The notes: generated by a model from the sequence alone, not told the origin. Shown: positions 46,039-58,200, counted from the stretch's first letter. The stretch: DNA of 64,000 nucleotides from Lolium rigidum (GCF_022539505.1 NC_061514.1:244454124-244518123), one strand, 5' to 3'. Numbers and translations: made by a program.

Positions 46039-49000
46039 CTCAGCATTCTTACTCACCCTGGCAAAGTCTTATTTGATACTGGGACAACCACATCATTTAT
46101 TGCACGAGAGTATGTGGAAAAGTTCAGGCTTAGATGTTCTAAGTTAGAAACCCCCATAACTGTCTTATCTGCGGGGGGAACGATCTTAGTAACCCATGTG
46201 AAAGAAGCACATGTCATAACCATATGTGACTGTGTGTATTTCGCGGACCTATTCATCATTCCCATGAAGGATATATCAGTCATCCTAGGGATGGACTGGT
46301 TGACGGAGAATGGAGCAGTGATTAACTATGGAGACAAAACAGTGTCACTTTGCAATTCCATGGGAGGTCAGATAGTGTTCCAAGGAGATAAATATACTCA
46401 GTTGGAGATAGGATTGGAGCTTAATAGTTTGAAGGAGGTGAAGATTCAAGATATACCTGTAGTAAATGAGTTCCAAGATGTATTTCCCAAGGAACTACCG
46501 GGAATGCCACCCGATAGAGAGATGGAGTTTACAATAGATCTAATCCCAGGCACGGCACCAATAGCTCAACCACCGTATAAGATGGGACCAAAGGAGCTTG
46601 TAGAACTGAAAGCTCAGATCGATGAGCTGGAACAGAAGGGATTTATCCAAGAAAGTGTTTCACCATGGGGTACACCAGTTATTTTTGTCGATAAAAGAGA
46701 TGGAGGTAAAAGAATGTGTGGATATTATAGGAATCTTAACAAAGTAACATTCAAGAACAAGTACCCTTTACCTAGAATTCAAGATCTTTTTGATCAAGTT
46801 CAAGGAGATGGAGTCTTCTCGAAGATAGATTTAAGGTCAGGATACCATCAAATCAAGATAAAAAAGGAAGATGTTCCAAAAACAACGTTTGTATCAAGGT
46901 ATGGACACCATGAATACTTGGTTGTACCATTCGGACTAACAAATGCACCAGCTATTTTCATGAATTTGATGAACAAGATATTCATGAAGTACTTGGACAA
47001 GTTCGTGACAGTGTTCATTGATGACATTCTAATCTATTCCAAAGATAAATAAGAACATGCAAAGCATTTGAAGATAGTTTTGCAGATATTAAGGGAACAT
47101 CAACTATATGCAAAGTTTAGCAAGTGCAAATTTTGGTTGGATAGTGTTGAATTTCTTGGACATGTAATAACCAAAGAAGGGATAGCTGTAAACCCAAGCA
47201 AGGTTCAGTCAGTATTGGAATGGAAGTCACCAAAAAATGCTAAGGAAATAAGATTCATTGAGGGATTTTCGAAGATTGCAGGACCAATGACCAAGTTACT
47301 CAAGAAAAACACTCCATTTGTATGGACTGAGGAATGTGAAGCGAGTTTTCAGAAACTCAAGGTGAAGTTAACCACAACACCGGTGTTAGCAGTTCCTGAA
47401 CCAGGAAAGGATTACACGGTGTATTGTGATGCTTCCAAGAATGGACTTGGATGTGTTCTAATGCAAGACCGTAAATTAATAGCTTATGGATCAAGAAAAC
47501 TAAAGCCACATGAACATAACTACCCAGTACATGACTTAGAGTTGGCGGCAGTTGTGTATGCTCTGAAGAGTTGGAGGCAATTTCTTTATGGATCCAAATG
47601 TGAGCTATACACAGACCATAAAAGTTTGAAGTATTTATTTACTCAAAAGGAATTGAACATGAGACAGAAGAGATGGTTAGAGTTGATTAAGGATTATGAA
47701 CTGACAATCAACTATACACCAGGCAAAGCTAATGTAGTAGCAGATGCGTTAAGTAGAAAGAGTACCGAGAATCAACCTACGGAATGGGAAATTCCAAAGG
47801 AACTTCGGAAAGAACTAGAAGAAGCCCAGATCTTGCTTATTCAAGGTGATGCAGTGGGGAGCATAGCAACCTTGAGAATCATAGACGAGATGTATTCAGA
47901 TTTGAAGTATGAGATCATTCGTAAGCAAGTGGATGATCCATTCATCCAGGAGGAAATCAAAAGGATTGGAGAAGGAAAACCATCAGAATTCAATCTCGGA
48001 GAGTTTGATTCTCTATACTTTCAAAAGAGGATATGTGTACCGGATAATCCTGAAGTGAAGGCAATCATATTGAAGGAAGCACATGAAACCCCTTACTCAA
48101 TACATCCGGGAAGTACTAAGATGTTTATGGATTTGAAGGAGATGTTCTGGTGGAACAACATGAAGAGAGAGATAGCCAAATATGTTTCGGAATGTCATAC
48201 ATTTCAACGAGTGAAAGCAGAACATCAGAGTCCTGCTGGATTACTTAAACCTTTGGAGATACCGGAATGGAAATGGGATGAAATCGGAATGGATTTTGTT
48301 ACTGGTCTACCAATGACTAGTAAAAGAAAGGATATGCTATGGGTAATAATGGATAGACTTACCAAGAGTGCTCATTTCATAGCCGTAAACCAAAAGGATA
48401 CTTCGAAGAAGCTTGTAGATATATATGTCAAAGAAATAGTTAGCAAACATGGAGTACCGAAGAAGATAGTCTCAGATAGAGGTTCTATCTTCACATCAAC
48501 ATTTTGGAAACAACTCCCAGAAGCTTTGGGATCCAAGTTGGATTTCAGTACGCCATATCATCCACAAACCGGAGGACAAACTGAAAGAACCAATCAGATA
48601 CTTGAAGACATGCTTAGAGCTTGTGCTCTAGACTTTGGAGGCTCATGGGAAGACCATCTACCATTGGCAGAATTATCATACAACAAAAGTTATCAGAGTA
48701 GTATACAAATGGCACCGTATGAAGCATTGTACGAAAGGAAATGTAGATCTCCAATTTGTTAGTTTGAAACAGGAGAGGACAAGGAGTTTACACCAGATTA
48801 CATCAAGGAGAGACAAGGAGTCATCGAACTTACCAGGAATAGACTTAAGATAGCACAGAGTCGACAAAAGAGTTATGCCGACCAGAAGAGAAGATCATGG
48901 GAACCCAAGGTGGGAGACATGGTATACTTGAAAGTTAGCCCAATGAAAGGACTCAAGAGGTTCGGAGTGAAAGGAAAGTTAAGTCCTCGATACATAGGAC

Positions 49001-49338
49001 AATTCAAGATACTCAGTCAGAATTGAGGAACAACTTTTGAATTGGAATTACCTAAGCAACTAAGTTTGATTCACAATGTGTTTCATGTATCACCACTCAG
49101 AAAGTGTTTAAAGGCACCAGACGATCTAGTCTCACATGAGGAATTAGAGTTGCAATCAGACCTAACCTACGTGGAAAAGCCTGAAAAGATATTGGAGGTA
49201 CAATGGAAGAAGTTAAGAAATAGGGCGACCAAATACTGCAAGATTCAATGGAAACATCACCCTGAGCGAGAAGCAACCTGGGAGACGGAAGAAGAGCTTA
49301 GGAAGTCTTATCCCGAGCTATTCAGGTACCAATCTTAA
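46039..49338 (+). pseudogene. Element A pol: protease, RT, RNase H, integrase, chromodomain
   Basis: A single reading frame with stops at 47050-47052 (TAA), 48760-48762 (TAG, replacing a Trp expected in CWFE) and 49024-49026 (TGA). Protease DTG at about 46075 ([12 protein letters not shown]). RT with [11 protein letters not shown] and catalytic FIDD at 47014-47025. RNase H with [11 protein letters not shown] and [10 protein letters not shown], ending [10 protein letters not shown]. Integrase with zinc-binding half in which the second Cys is Phe (CHTF), and core D (GMDFVTG), D (VSDRGSIF), E (GQTERTNQ). The end VQWKKLRNRATKYCKIQW, then ATWETEEELRKSYPELF, is a chromodomain, which in this family directs insertion to heterochromatin. 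One frame throughout indicates decay by point mutation only. Confidence 0.92.
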
Positions 49339-49360
49339 CTTCATGATGAAGTTTCTGTTA

Positions 49361-49370
49361 AGGGGGAGAG
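49361..49370 (+). other. Polypurine tract of element A
   Basis: AGGGGGAGAG two bases before the 3' LTR start TGTAATAA. Confidence 0.85.
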
Positions 49371-49372
49371 GC

Positions 49373-52300
49373 TGTAATAACCCAGAACATAGGAACATCG
49401 AAGGGTAGATTTAGGAATGGGATGTACATTTCATCGCAAAACGAGGGAAGTTTTCACGCCTTATTGCAACTAAACCTAAGAGGGATCGAGGTTCTCTCTC
49501 AATTGCAATTAGGGTTAGGCAAGTTGAGTTATGAATTTTGACATGAACTCTTTTGTATCTTGTTGATTTTGGAATTGATTTCATTTAACAAGTTAAATTG
49601 AATTTATAACTCAAAGAATAAACAATAAGCATTATTGAAAATGAAATATGAATTCATCATTCAAATACAACTCATAATTCAAATGACTTTGATTGCAAAT
49701 TGAAATATAAATATAACAAACATTTAAAATTGAATTATACAAATACAAATGAGCTCATAGTTAAACCTTGAGCTTTATTGATAGACTTACACACATACAT
49801 TGTCTTTAAAATATTCTTGATACAAGAACTTAATGAAAAAAATAAATAGAAATAAAAAGAAGATTACATTATTTGATCCTAAACTAAAATACTAAATTTA
49901 TGACTTGGAAGAAATGCTTCTATAGTCATATTCACCTTCAAAACCTGCAAGAACAAAGAGAAATACTATACAAGGGTAAATAGAAAGTCAGTATTCAGTT
50001 TTGGAATGAACCAAGTGTCACATACACTTGTGCTTGTCCAAAATCCTGGACAACACAAGGATAAGATGAAGCAGACCAAACCTGAGCATGTACAGGGGCT
50101 CAAGTTTCACCATTTGAGCACACAGCTCATGGGTTGCTGTGCAAGCAACAGCAAGGCAAGGCCAAGCCAGGCTTGTGTGGCATGGACAGAGAAGAAGTAT
50201 AAGGGGTATAAAAAGAGCAAAAACCCTAGAAATGGTGCACAGTCGACATATAAACATTCACCAGGCAACCAGAGAGTGAAATAGGATAGAGTTCATCCTA
50301 TTCTTGCTCAAGAACAGCACCAACCATCACAGAACCCAACCAATCATCCAAAACCACCAACCAATCAACCAGATAGCATGGTGACCTAAGGAGGAGATCA
50401 ACCAGGAGCTAGTAGATGAAGGGCTGTGAACATAAACCAACCAGAAGCACTGCAACAACACAATATTTCTTTCTAGGAGCTGGAACAAGGTATACCAAGT
50501 TCCTGGAGTGGATCCAATGGATCCAATCCATTATTTATGCATGACACATGTCATGGGATTGAGCAGATGCTCAAGGGGTGATCATCACTTGGCTTTACCA
50601 AGGATCACTGGCAGAAGAGGAAACCACTAGAACTAGAATCATCCAGACACAATTTCTGTGCAAATAAACTAGAATACATGCACAGATGTGCACACAAGCA
50701 AGCGCACATGCACATATAGCACCAATAGATGAATTACTAGGAATAGCAATTACTAAGAACCACCCAGTGAAACCTAAGCAAATGACCATCAGGAAACCCT
50801 AGAATTTCTTCACAGGTTAGCATAATGGCTTTCATATTTATTATGATTCCCAATTATGCAAGCAAAGATGAGTAGCCAACCAGATATACTGAGGTCACAT
50901 CAAACACAAATCCATCCAATTGAACCAAAACAATAAGTCATCATGATCCAGTAATGGTTTCAGACTTTATTTATTTCCAAATGATCATGGAAATATCAAT
51001 TCATGCTTAGCAAGTCTTTTAATCAACACTGCATAAGCAGTTCATCAATAATTAATCCATCTAGGCATGAATACATAACCAATCCATGCACTAAGCATAC
51101 AGTGGCATCACTGAGAGGCAACAAAAACATACACCATGGCATCCTAGTCACTGGAACAAGTCCAGGTAGTTATGGATGGCAGCAGCACACACACATACAG
51201 GGGCATAGGCATGCATGAGTAGCAGCATCAGCAAGCAAACCATCCATTTAGCAAAGAAATCCATCAGTAACCAGCCACTAGCATTTAATTGATCAAATGG
51301 ATCAATTAGAGCAAGCACAAGGCATAGGATAGCATCAGAGACAAGCAGGGATCCAAGAAATGGATAACCTGAAGCCTACACAGAGCATGGGTGAGCATCA
51401 CTGACACCACAAGTGCCAGTGAAGAAAACCTAGGCCAAGTAACAATTCATTGAGCATATGAATCAACCAGTAAGTCTATGAACAAGTCAGCAAGCATATG
51501 AGCAAGACCATTAGGCATATACACAAGGACCAGTGACCAATTGCACAACATATAGGCATGGATCCATGGATTGAGCACAGCACAGAGAGCCAGTAGGCAT
51601 AGGAATGGCATCAGTAGGCATAGGATAGAGCATAGCATGCGTAACAGCACAGCACAAGCAAGCTAGAACAGCAGCAGAGCAACACAACAGCAGCACAGCA
51701 GCATACGCAGTAGAGCTCCAGGCACAGATCGAGAGGAGATAGGGAGATTAGAGCAGGAAGGAGAAGCAGGGGTGTACCTGGTGGCGTAGGAGGCGGCAGC
51801 AATGGCGGCACAGGCCAGCCACGGCGGCGCCAAACCGCGGCCGAACCCGTGCTAGGCCACACACGACACCAGAGTAGGCGGCGAGCACCCAGGAGTGGCG
51901 AGGAAGCGCAAATCGACGGAGATCGCCACGAATCCGTCGGCGTCTGCGAGCATCGCACATGCGCGAACAGACGAGGACGAAATCGACGGATCTACGCGGA
52001 CGAGCAGACGCGCCATCGCGCTGAGTCGTTCGAGCACCCTGGCATGCCCTGATTCGGCCGGAGCTGGCCGGAGCACGGTGGCGACCATGGTGGCGGCGAG
52101 GTCGCCACACGAATCGCCACAAGCGATTAGGGTTCGAGAGAGAGAGAGGTGAGCGAGCGTGTGAGAGTGAGGTGGGCCGAATCGGTTACCACCGAACCGA
52201 TTTGGACTGGCCTTAACGGGCTGTCCAAATGGGCCAAGTAAGTGGGTTGGCCCAATTGGGCCAGGGGGTATTTTAGTCTTTTCCATTTTTAAAATAACCC

Positions 52301-54379
52301 TGGAATTTAACCAAATTTTAAATAAAAACCTCTAAAAATCCAATAAAAATTGAATTAGTGAATGAAAAATTATTCTTAACAAGAATAAAATAAGAAATAG
52401 AATTTTGAAAACAAATTCAAAATTTTGAATTTTTGAATTGAAATTTAAACTTGGAATTTTTAAATTTGCAATTTTCCTTGTATTTAAAAATCAAGGAAAA
52501 TTTCAAATGAGTTCAAATATGTTTAAAAGGAATTCTATTATTCCAAGTCATTTCTTTTAAGAAAAATATTTTTCGAAAGGAAAATATTCTAATATTCCAA
52601 TTTCTTTTATTCCTTAAATAAAAGAAAAACTTTATTATTTCAAATTATTTTTGAAATAAATATTTCTCTAAAGGAAAATTCTATTACTGTGAATTCTTTT
52701 CTTTATAAAAGAAAATGATATTAATAACTTCAAAGTAATTACAAATTACTGCCAAAGGCATGAATTCTTAACTTAACCCTAAATCTTAATAAATATGTTG
52801 GGGTAAGGGATTCAACATAAAATAATACATCCATGCATGCATTATTTGGATTTTATAACATTGTCCTTACCAGACAATGATGCTTCTTTACAGAACCCGA
52901 GGTCCAGGTTCCATCCACTACATTGAACTGCACTATCTCGCAGTCCACAGGCAAGTTCACCCTTGCTCATGTCAACTTGATTATTTTCTATCAATTTACC
53001 GCAAATCTATATACTTATCATTCCTGCATTAAAAATGAAATGTTACTTTTCCAATTATGAATATGACTATGTGGTTCGCAATGGAACCATGGTATGTGTT
53101 GACATGGTGGAGGTTCCATTGCAAGGGTTCTATTTATTTAGGACTAATCACCAATGCCGTCTAGTGATTCTAGCGCCGTACATTTCGCGTTAACCATAAG
53201 ATCTATAATGGCTCTGGGAAGCCAACTGTATCTTTTCCCTCTCGCATGCCAACGGACTAGTGATAAGGGTTGCCTGTATCGGTCTATCTTTGGAAAAGGT
53301 GGGGACATGTGGTCCGTCACGGCCTACCATTAGATACAGGAGAGGGCAGACTTATTAAAGGTCTATAGGATTGTAAGGGTTGTCCGGGTCGGTCTATCTA
53401 TGGTGTATAGGACAGGGCATATGAATTGTTCGGAACGGTCTACCTTAATGGTAAAGGTGAGAACAAATGTCTGGGTCGGTCTCTCCATAGATAAAGGGCA
53501 GGGCAGACTTACAAAAGGGTGGGTCTGCAGGGTCGCGGAGAAGGCGGTGTGGGCTTGGATCTTATTTCCTGGCCTCACACCAAGGAAGTGTGGACGGGGA
53601 CAAGTTCCTGCGGCTGGCAAAAAGGATAAGATCTCTTATGGGAAAAGTAACGCACCTCTGCAGAGTGTATAAAATTGTGGCTGTCACTCCCAGTTCTGGG
53701 AAGGGAACTACGAACGCGGCAGGAAAGGAACTCCGTGAAGTTCTGGTCAACCTATGAAGACTGGCGGGCATAGTTTTCAGAATAAAATCAATCTTTTGAA
53801 GAAATGTTTTCGAAACATGCATTGACCTGAGATTTCCTGATCAATGGTCGTAGCTAGTGCATCAAACACCTTTTTCTCTTTTGAACTTGCTGAGTACCTC
53901 TATACTCACTTCGTTTCGACACCCTTGCTAGACTGTGATATGGAAGTGGAGGCCAACGACGGAGCGCCGGAAGGAGACTACGAGCTGGTCTATGAAGAAC
54001 CTGATCTGTCCGGAGGAGTGGAAGGCGTAGACTATGGGATAGTCTACGGGCCCGACAACAATGAGACGGAGGAGTAGTGACATACATTAGTATCATAGAG
54101 CCGAGCAGCATAGAACTTACCTAAATAAGTTGCTGAGCTCAGTTTGTTAGTTATGCTGGTTTTGTAATAGCTTTAGTAGGATCTTAGGGTGTTCTCATCG
54201 GACCTGTGAGAATACCAACTTGTTAAGTCTATGATTGTAATAATATATCGAGTGTTATGACCTGCAATGTTTCTGTTGTACCACTCCGAGGGATGTGATA
54301 TTTGTGAAGAAGTCACTTCATGAAGATCATATCAACGACTTGTATACTACAACATGCAGTGGTATGCTGGGTCACCGCA
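49373..54379 (+). repeat. Element A 3' LTR
   Basis: Uninterrupted 5007-bp LTR, TGTAATAACCC...CACCGCA. TATAAAAAG at 50207-50215, GC-rich stretch 51770-52170, AT-rich stretch 52260-52760. Compared with the 5' LTR it lacks about 36 bp near 50885 and has extra bases near 51390-51420. Confidence 0.95.
53844..54077 (+). CDS. Small acidic ORF in the 3' LTR of element A
   Basis: 77-codon counterpart of 42538-42771 with the same ATG, length and TAG. See that entry for residues. Its presence in both LTRs is expected from replication; that both are still open is what is notable. Confidence 0.4.
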   Translation: MVVASASNTFFSFELAEYLYTHFVSTPLLDCDMEVEANDGAPEGDYELVYEEPDLSGGVEGVDYGIVYGPDNNETEE

Positions 54380-54384
54380 TTCAC

Positions 54385-54800
54385 CGTGCTCGTTCGAAAT
54401 GAGAACTCAAAAGCTTCATGCCGTTTACATCCTTACCTATAATATGGGCACACAACTCCCAATTGAATTTTCTTGTTTGGGCGACTAGGTGTCTGAAAGT
54501 GTTCTTTCTTGGCAGCGAAAGAACGAAATCATCGAGTCCAACACTAGTTAGGTTTTTTCATTTTGTAATTTTGAAACCATGTTTCAAACTATGTAGTAGT
54601 TCGTGTAATGTTTCTATCTATGGTTATATGAAAATAAAAAAAATTAGGTAAAAATATTTATGCATCGGACCACTGGAGGCACCCCTGACGTAAACGGACG
54701 CGCGGTAAAAAACTATCATTTTCATGTCCGCGAGACGACGCAAGCGACGTTGGCCCGTTGAAGATGGCCTAGAAAGGCGACCCTGTTTGCGAACATGGAC
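54385..54800. other. Flank of element A; possible DNA-transposon remnant
   Basis: The sequence CTAGGCCATCTTCAACGGGCC on the minus strand (about 54749-54771) looks like a Harbinger-type terminal repeat (GGCCATCTCCAACG style), preceded by an AT-rich stretch resembling a transposon 3' UTR. No partner terminus was found on the other side of element A, so this is tentative. Confidence 0.25.
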
Positions 54801-54814
54801 GACTTACTCTAGCG

Positions 54815-55630
54815 AGAGTCTTTTTTTATTTTGAAAGGGAAAGGTCCCGAAGGACCTAGAGCTGCTTCATTTCATTCCAAGCGGTGGTACAAATTACACA
54901 TAGGACCTTAGGAGAAAACAAAATTACAAGCTGGTCCTGCAAACACACATAGAGGATCTCAGAAACTTTTGTGAAAACGCGATCCAGTCCATCTGCGTCA
55001 CTGCTGAACTCGGGAGATGGAGACCACTGGCGGCCACCGTCTTCATCACCGGGGACGAGACCACTTGGGATGAACAAGGTGGAAGGTGCCACCGCAGCTC
55101 CATTGAAGAAGGGCCTCCTCCGTTGGAGATTGAGTGGACGCATCCATGGCGTCACAAGATGCCCATTTTTGACATCAGAGATCAACAGCCTGCTCCCAGT
55201 CGCTGTAGTTGAGCTCGAAAACGCAGCAGAAATTTCCCACCACCGCGAGCCTCGAATCCTTCGAGCTTCCGCACCATCACTTCTCCCCTCGTCTCCATGG
55301 CCAGCCAGAGAAGAAGGTGCATGCAGCTCAAAAGAACGAAGCTTGCAGCAATCACATACCTTATTTTTGGAGCTACGGGTGGAGGTCCTCACCGCCGCAT
55401 CTGGCTCCGCTCGATGGAGCTCCGCAGCAAGGAAGAACAATACCAACAAGATCTGGATCTGACCAGAGAGATCCAGCCTTTGACGCCAATGACCGGCATA
55501 AAGCCATACACGGCGAGGGATGACGCAAATGAGGCACGGGCGTGGACGAGGCGGGGGCGAGGCAAGGGCCGGTGGATGGCCGGGGGCAGCGCGTGGGAGG
55601 CCAGGGCAAGTGAAGATGAAGTGTAAGAAA
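54815..55630 (-). other. GC-rich region, possibly a retroposed sequence
   Basis: A T-rich run (54821-54832) on the left could be the poly(A) of a minus-strand retroposon. A 270-codon minus frame (54856-55668) is open but has biased Pro/Arg/Ala composition and no domain. No TSD was found. I cannot tell a retroposon from a gene fragment. Confidence 0.25.
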
Positions 55631-56449
55631 ACAAACTCGTTTTCAACATATTCCTGGAATATTCCCATATGGGGTTGTTTTCGACCCTTAAAACTCGTTT
55701 TTCTTAACTTGTATTTGTGTTTTAAGAGTCAGATTTTTAAGGGCACTGCTAATGATGCTCTAAAATGCGTCGAACTGCTGAGATCAAATCTCGTTTACGA
55801 ATCAATTAAAGAAGGGATCTCGAGGAGGGAGTTCATGGAAGCAAACCCCATTACACTCAGCCAGCAGCAGCCAAGCACCGGAGAGAAGCCATCAAGGTAA
55901 ATGAAGGGACTACCAGACTACCAGTACTCCACAAAGCCCCAGGTTCTTGTATTTTGTACGGTGCCTGCAGAAGTATCACATCACCTTGCTTTAGTCTTCT
56001 TTATTTGCGTGGAAGTGCAAAAGAGGGGTAAAATCTCACTAGATTCTTGTACCTCCCTGCAAGATTTGTCTAGTTGACCATAGCAGTCTAGTGTAAACGG
56101 CTCGACATGCTTGTTTTTCTTTACTTTAGAGGTGAGAAGCTCCTATCAGGTCCCACAATGCATGGGGAGGATGGTTACTTTTTAGAGGATTTTGTCTTGA
56201 CAATTGACAAATTTCGCCTGGTACAATCATTTCCCTCCCCGGCTAATCACTGTTACGTTAACAGATTCTACGATCAACGCCACAAGGCAGGATGTTGAAC
56301 TGCCAGGGCTCAACGCTGGATGGAATGGCTAAATATCTAGGGCGTTTTGGCGGGGCGGTGAATAACTATCTTGAGCTTGACAACGAGATAGTCCTACGAT
56401 TGGCTGGAATTAACGAGAAAATGGATTGACCTACTCCGTACTATCATAG
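55631..56449 (+). other. Unassigned region; possible small exons
   Basis: Two features stand out. An ATG at 55833 opens 20 codons (MEANPITLSQQQPSTGEKPS) up to a candidate donor AAG|GTAAATG near 55900. At about 56263 a candidate acceptor GTTAACAG precedes a short open frame containing MAKYLGRFGGAVNNYLELDN and ending in TGA about 56428. I do not recognise either and cannot show that they belong together. Confidence 0.2.
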
Positions 56450-56462
56450 TACTTGGTGTTCT

Positions 56463-57597
56463 TTTTTTCGAGAATACATCATTGAAGGTGTATCAAGTAT
56501 AGAAGAGAGGCTAAAACGGCCGGTATAACGCGAAGGAGGTCACAACTCCACTTCACAATACAACGCTAAGCGGTAAACAACACACGCTCTACGCATTCGA
56601 TGATAAAAGACTCTGCTTGTCTAATATTCTACCACGAATGACGAGAAGAGGAACACATGGCTTTAGGGCGGCGTCACGAACCAAGCAAGACAACACCGAA
56701 GCTCGACCTAGACTCCAAGGCAACCCGGACCAACGTAAATTCCCTCATGCGCCTAGAGGAATCAGAGAGAAAAAGGCAGGGTCTAAACAGACTTGGGAAG
56801 ACATCGCTGCATCGTACATTGCGCCCCAGAAGCGCAAGCCTTGGGCCGCAGCCACCACCTACAGCACATCACCATCCCGAGACTCCGAATTCCGCATCGG
56901 TCCCTCCTCGATGGCCTAGACAACGTCTTTAAGAAGATAACGACACCTTGGTGCCGCCGCCTAGTCCGGTGAACCAAACCTAGGGTTTCCCCCGGGCATC
57001 AAAGGATAAGAAAGGCATGATGAAGGCCATGACCATGCCTGCGCTCGCAGCCATCGTCGTGCTCAGCATCGGCCACCGCCAAGCAGGAATTTCGCCTGAC
57101 CATACACCACAACCCTGATGCAGCCGAAACAGATGGGAGATGAGGATTAAAGCCACATCCGACGCAGGGCCCCGGCCAACTAGCCCACAACCACGACACC
57201 ACCATGGCGCCCGGCAACAGTAGTTAGCGCCTCCACGCCGCTGCAGCAAACGCCTCAGCCCCACCCTGGCCCATGGCCACCAACGGACCCAAGGTTGTCG
57301 GTGCCACCGCAGGGCCAACCCACCGGAGGGGGCCAAACCCCTCGTCATTGTCAAGGCGTAGAGATCGGTGGGAAGGGCCGCGACACCACACCGCCGCTGA
57401 ATTGCTACCGAAGAACGCCGCCGCTGCGAGGAAGGAGAGCCGCCGTCCGAGGGAAAGGTCCGCGCCGCCGCCGCCACGATGGCTTCGCCCGGGGCGGATC
57501 CTCCAGTGGCGCGAGAGGCAGGGGTGGATGGGAGAGGAACGCTTTGGGGCTGGCGGCGCGGTCGCCTAACCCCCTCCGCTGGTTGTTCACTTTCTTC
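56463..57597 (-). mobile_element. Non-LTR retroposon with 13-bp target-site duplication
   Basis: TACTTGGTGTTCT occurs at 56450-56462 and 57598-57610, directly flanking the segment. On the minus strand it begins GC-rich, ends AT-rich (TGATGTATTCTCG) and finishes with a short A run (T run at 56463-56468). Long TSD plus A tail indicates target-primed reverse transcription by a LINE. No reverse transcriptase or endonuclease frame is present; open frames in the GC-rich part have no recognisable domain. It may be a non-autonomous LINE derivative or a processed transcript. Confidence 0.7.
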
Positions 57598-57610
57598 TAC
57601 TTGGTGTTCT

Positions 57611-57825
57611 CTGTTAGTGAATGAAGAGTATATTTTGATTGTAAGTATTGTATGTGACAGTAAGGATTCATATACTCCCTTCAATCCATATTATTTGGCA
57701 CTAGTATGGATGTATCTAAGTACTGGTTGGCTAGAATTCACGAAAAAAGAATTTACCTTCTGTCATGGTACTTGGTGTTCTCTGTTGGCGAATGAAGTTA
57801 TGAAGAGTATAGTGAAATTCAATTC
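57611..57825. other. Flank with a duplicated host segment
   Basis: TACTTGGTGTTCTCTGTT followed by (A/G)(G/C)(T/C)GAATGAAG occurs at 57598-57627 and again at 57769-57797, about 170 bp apart. Between them is a Stowaway-like CTCCCTTCAATCCATATTAT (57675-57694) without a visible partner. Confidence 0.4.
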
Positions 57826-58200
57826 GGCTCCCGGGTGCATATGCTCCCTCTATCAAAAATTAAATTTCGAAATGTCGAAAAATTTTGATAAAAAATTCTA
57901 CTTGTACATCTCCACAATATACGTACGTTCGTCAAGTTTCGCGAGGAACCAATATGTTTTGTGGTCTGTGTAAAAAAGAGAAAATTTATCTCCTGAAAAG
58001 CCTTATTTTTAGCATTGAATTTTGTCTTTTTTACACACGTCACACGACAAGTCGGATTTTTATGAAACAACTTTGTGAGCGTGTAGCACGTGAAGATGTA
58101 CGTTCGAATTTTTCGTTTCAATTTTTTGAAATTACAAAATGTATGTAACATGCATTTCAAAATAAAGGGAGCATATGCTCCCATGTGCCAAAACACCATT
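57826..58200. mobile_element. Hairpin MITE, probably Mutator-like
   Basis: Near-palindromic unit: GGGTGCATATGCTCCCTC (57833-57850) is mirrored by GAGCATATGCTCCCATG-type sequence (58166-58185, GGGAGCATATGCTCCC). Inside, AAAAAT/TTTCGA arms and GTACGTTCG words occur in both halves. The right edge CACCATTCCCG resembles the right edge CACCATTTCCG of the MITE at 6421-6841, suggesting related families. A clean TSD was not found. No coding capacity. Confidence 0.55.

Larger units (their letters stand above)
2819..54379 (+). mobile_element. Element A: Ty3/gypsy chromovirus (Tekay/Del type), carrying nested insertions
   Basis: Both LTRs start TGTAATAA and end CACCGCA, flanked by a perfect 5-bp TSD TTCAC (2814-2818 and 54380-54384). 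Order: 5' LTR (split by B), initiator-tRNA-Met primer site, extra ORF, gag, protease-RT-RNase H-integrase-chromodomain, purine tract, 3' LTR. The integrase end ([11 protein letters not shown], then [18 protein letters not shown]) and the C-terminal chromodomain place it in the Tekay/Del chromoviruses. Without element B it is about 16.4 kb. The gag-pol frame has several stops, so this copy cannot make the proteins itself. It is the oldest layer, because all other long insertions between 4930 and 40087 lie inside it. Confidence 0.93.

Noticed and set aside
54856..55668. 270-codon minus-strand frame as a gene
   Set aside because: Intact, but no recognisable domain, no splice or promoter support, and a T-rich run suggests retroposed sequence; kept only as a low-confidence region.
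56980..57684. 234-codon minus frame
   Set aside because: It spans the edge and TSD of the retroposon and has Arg/Ala/Gly-rich composition, so it is a chance frame.
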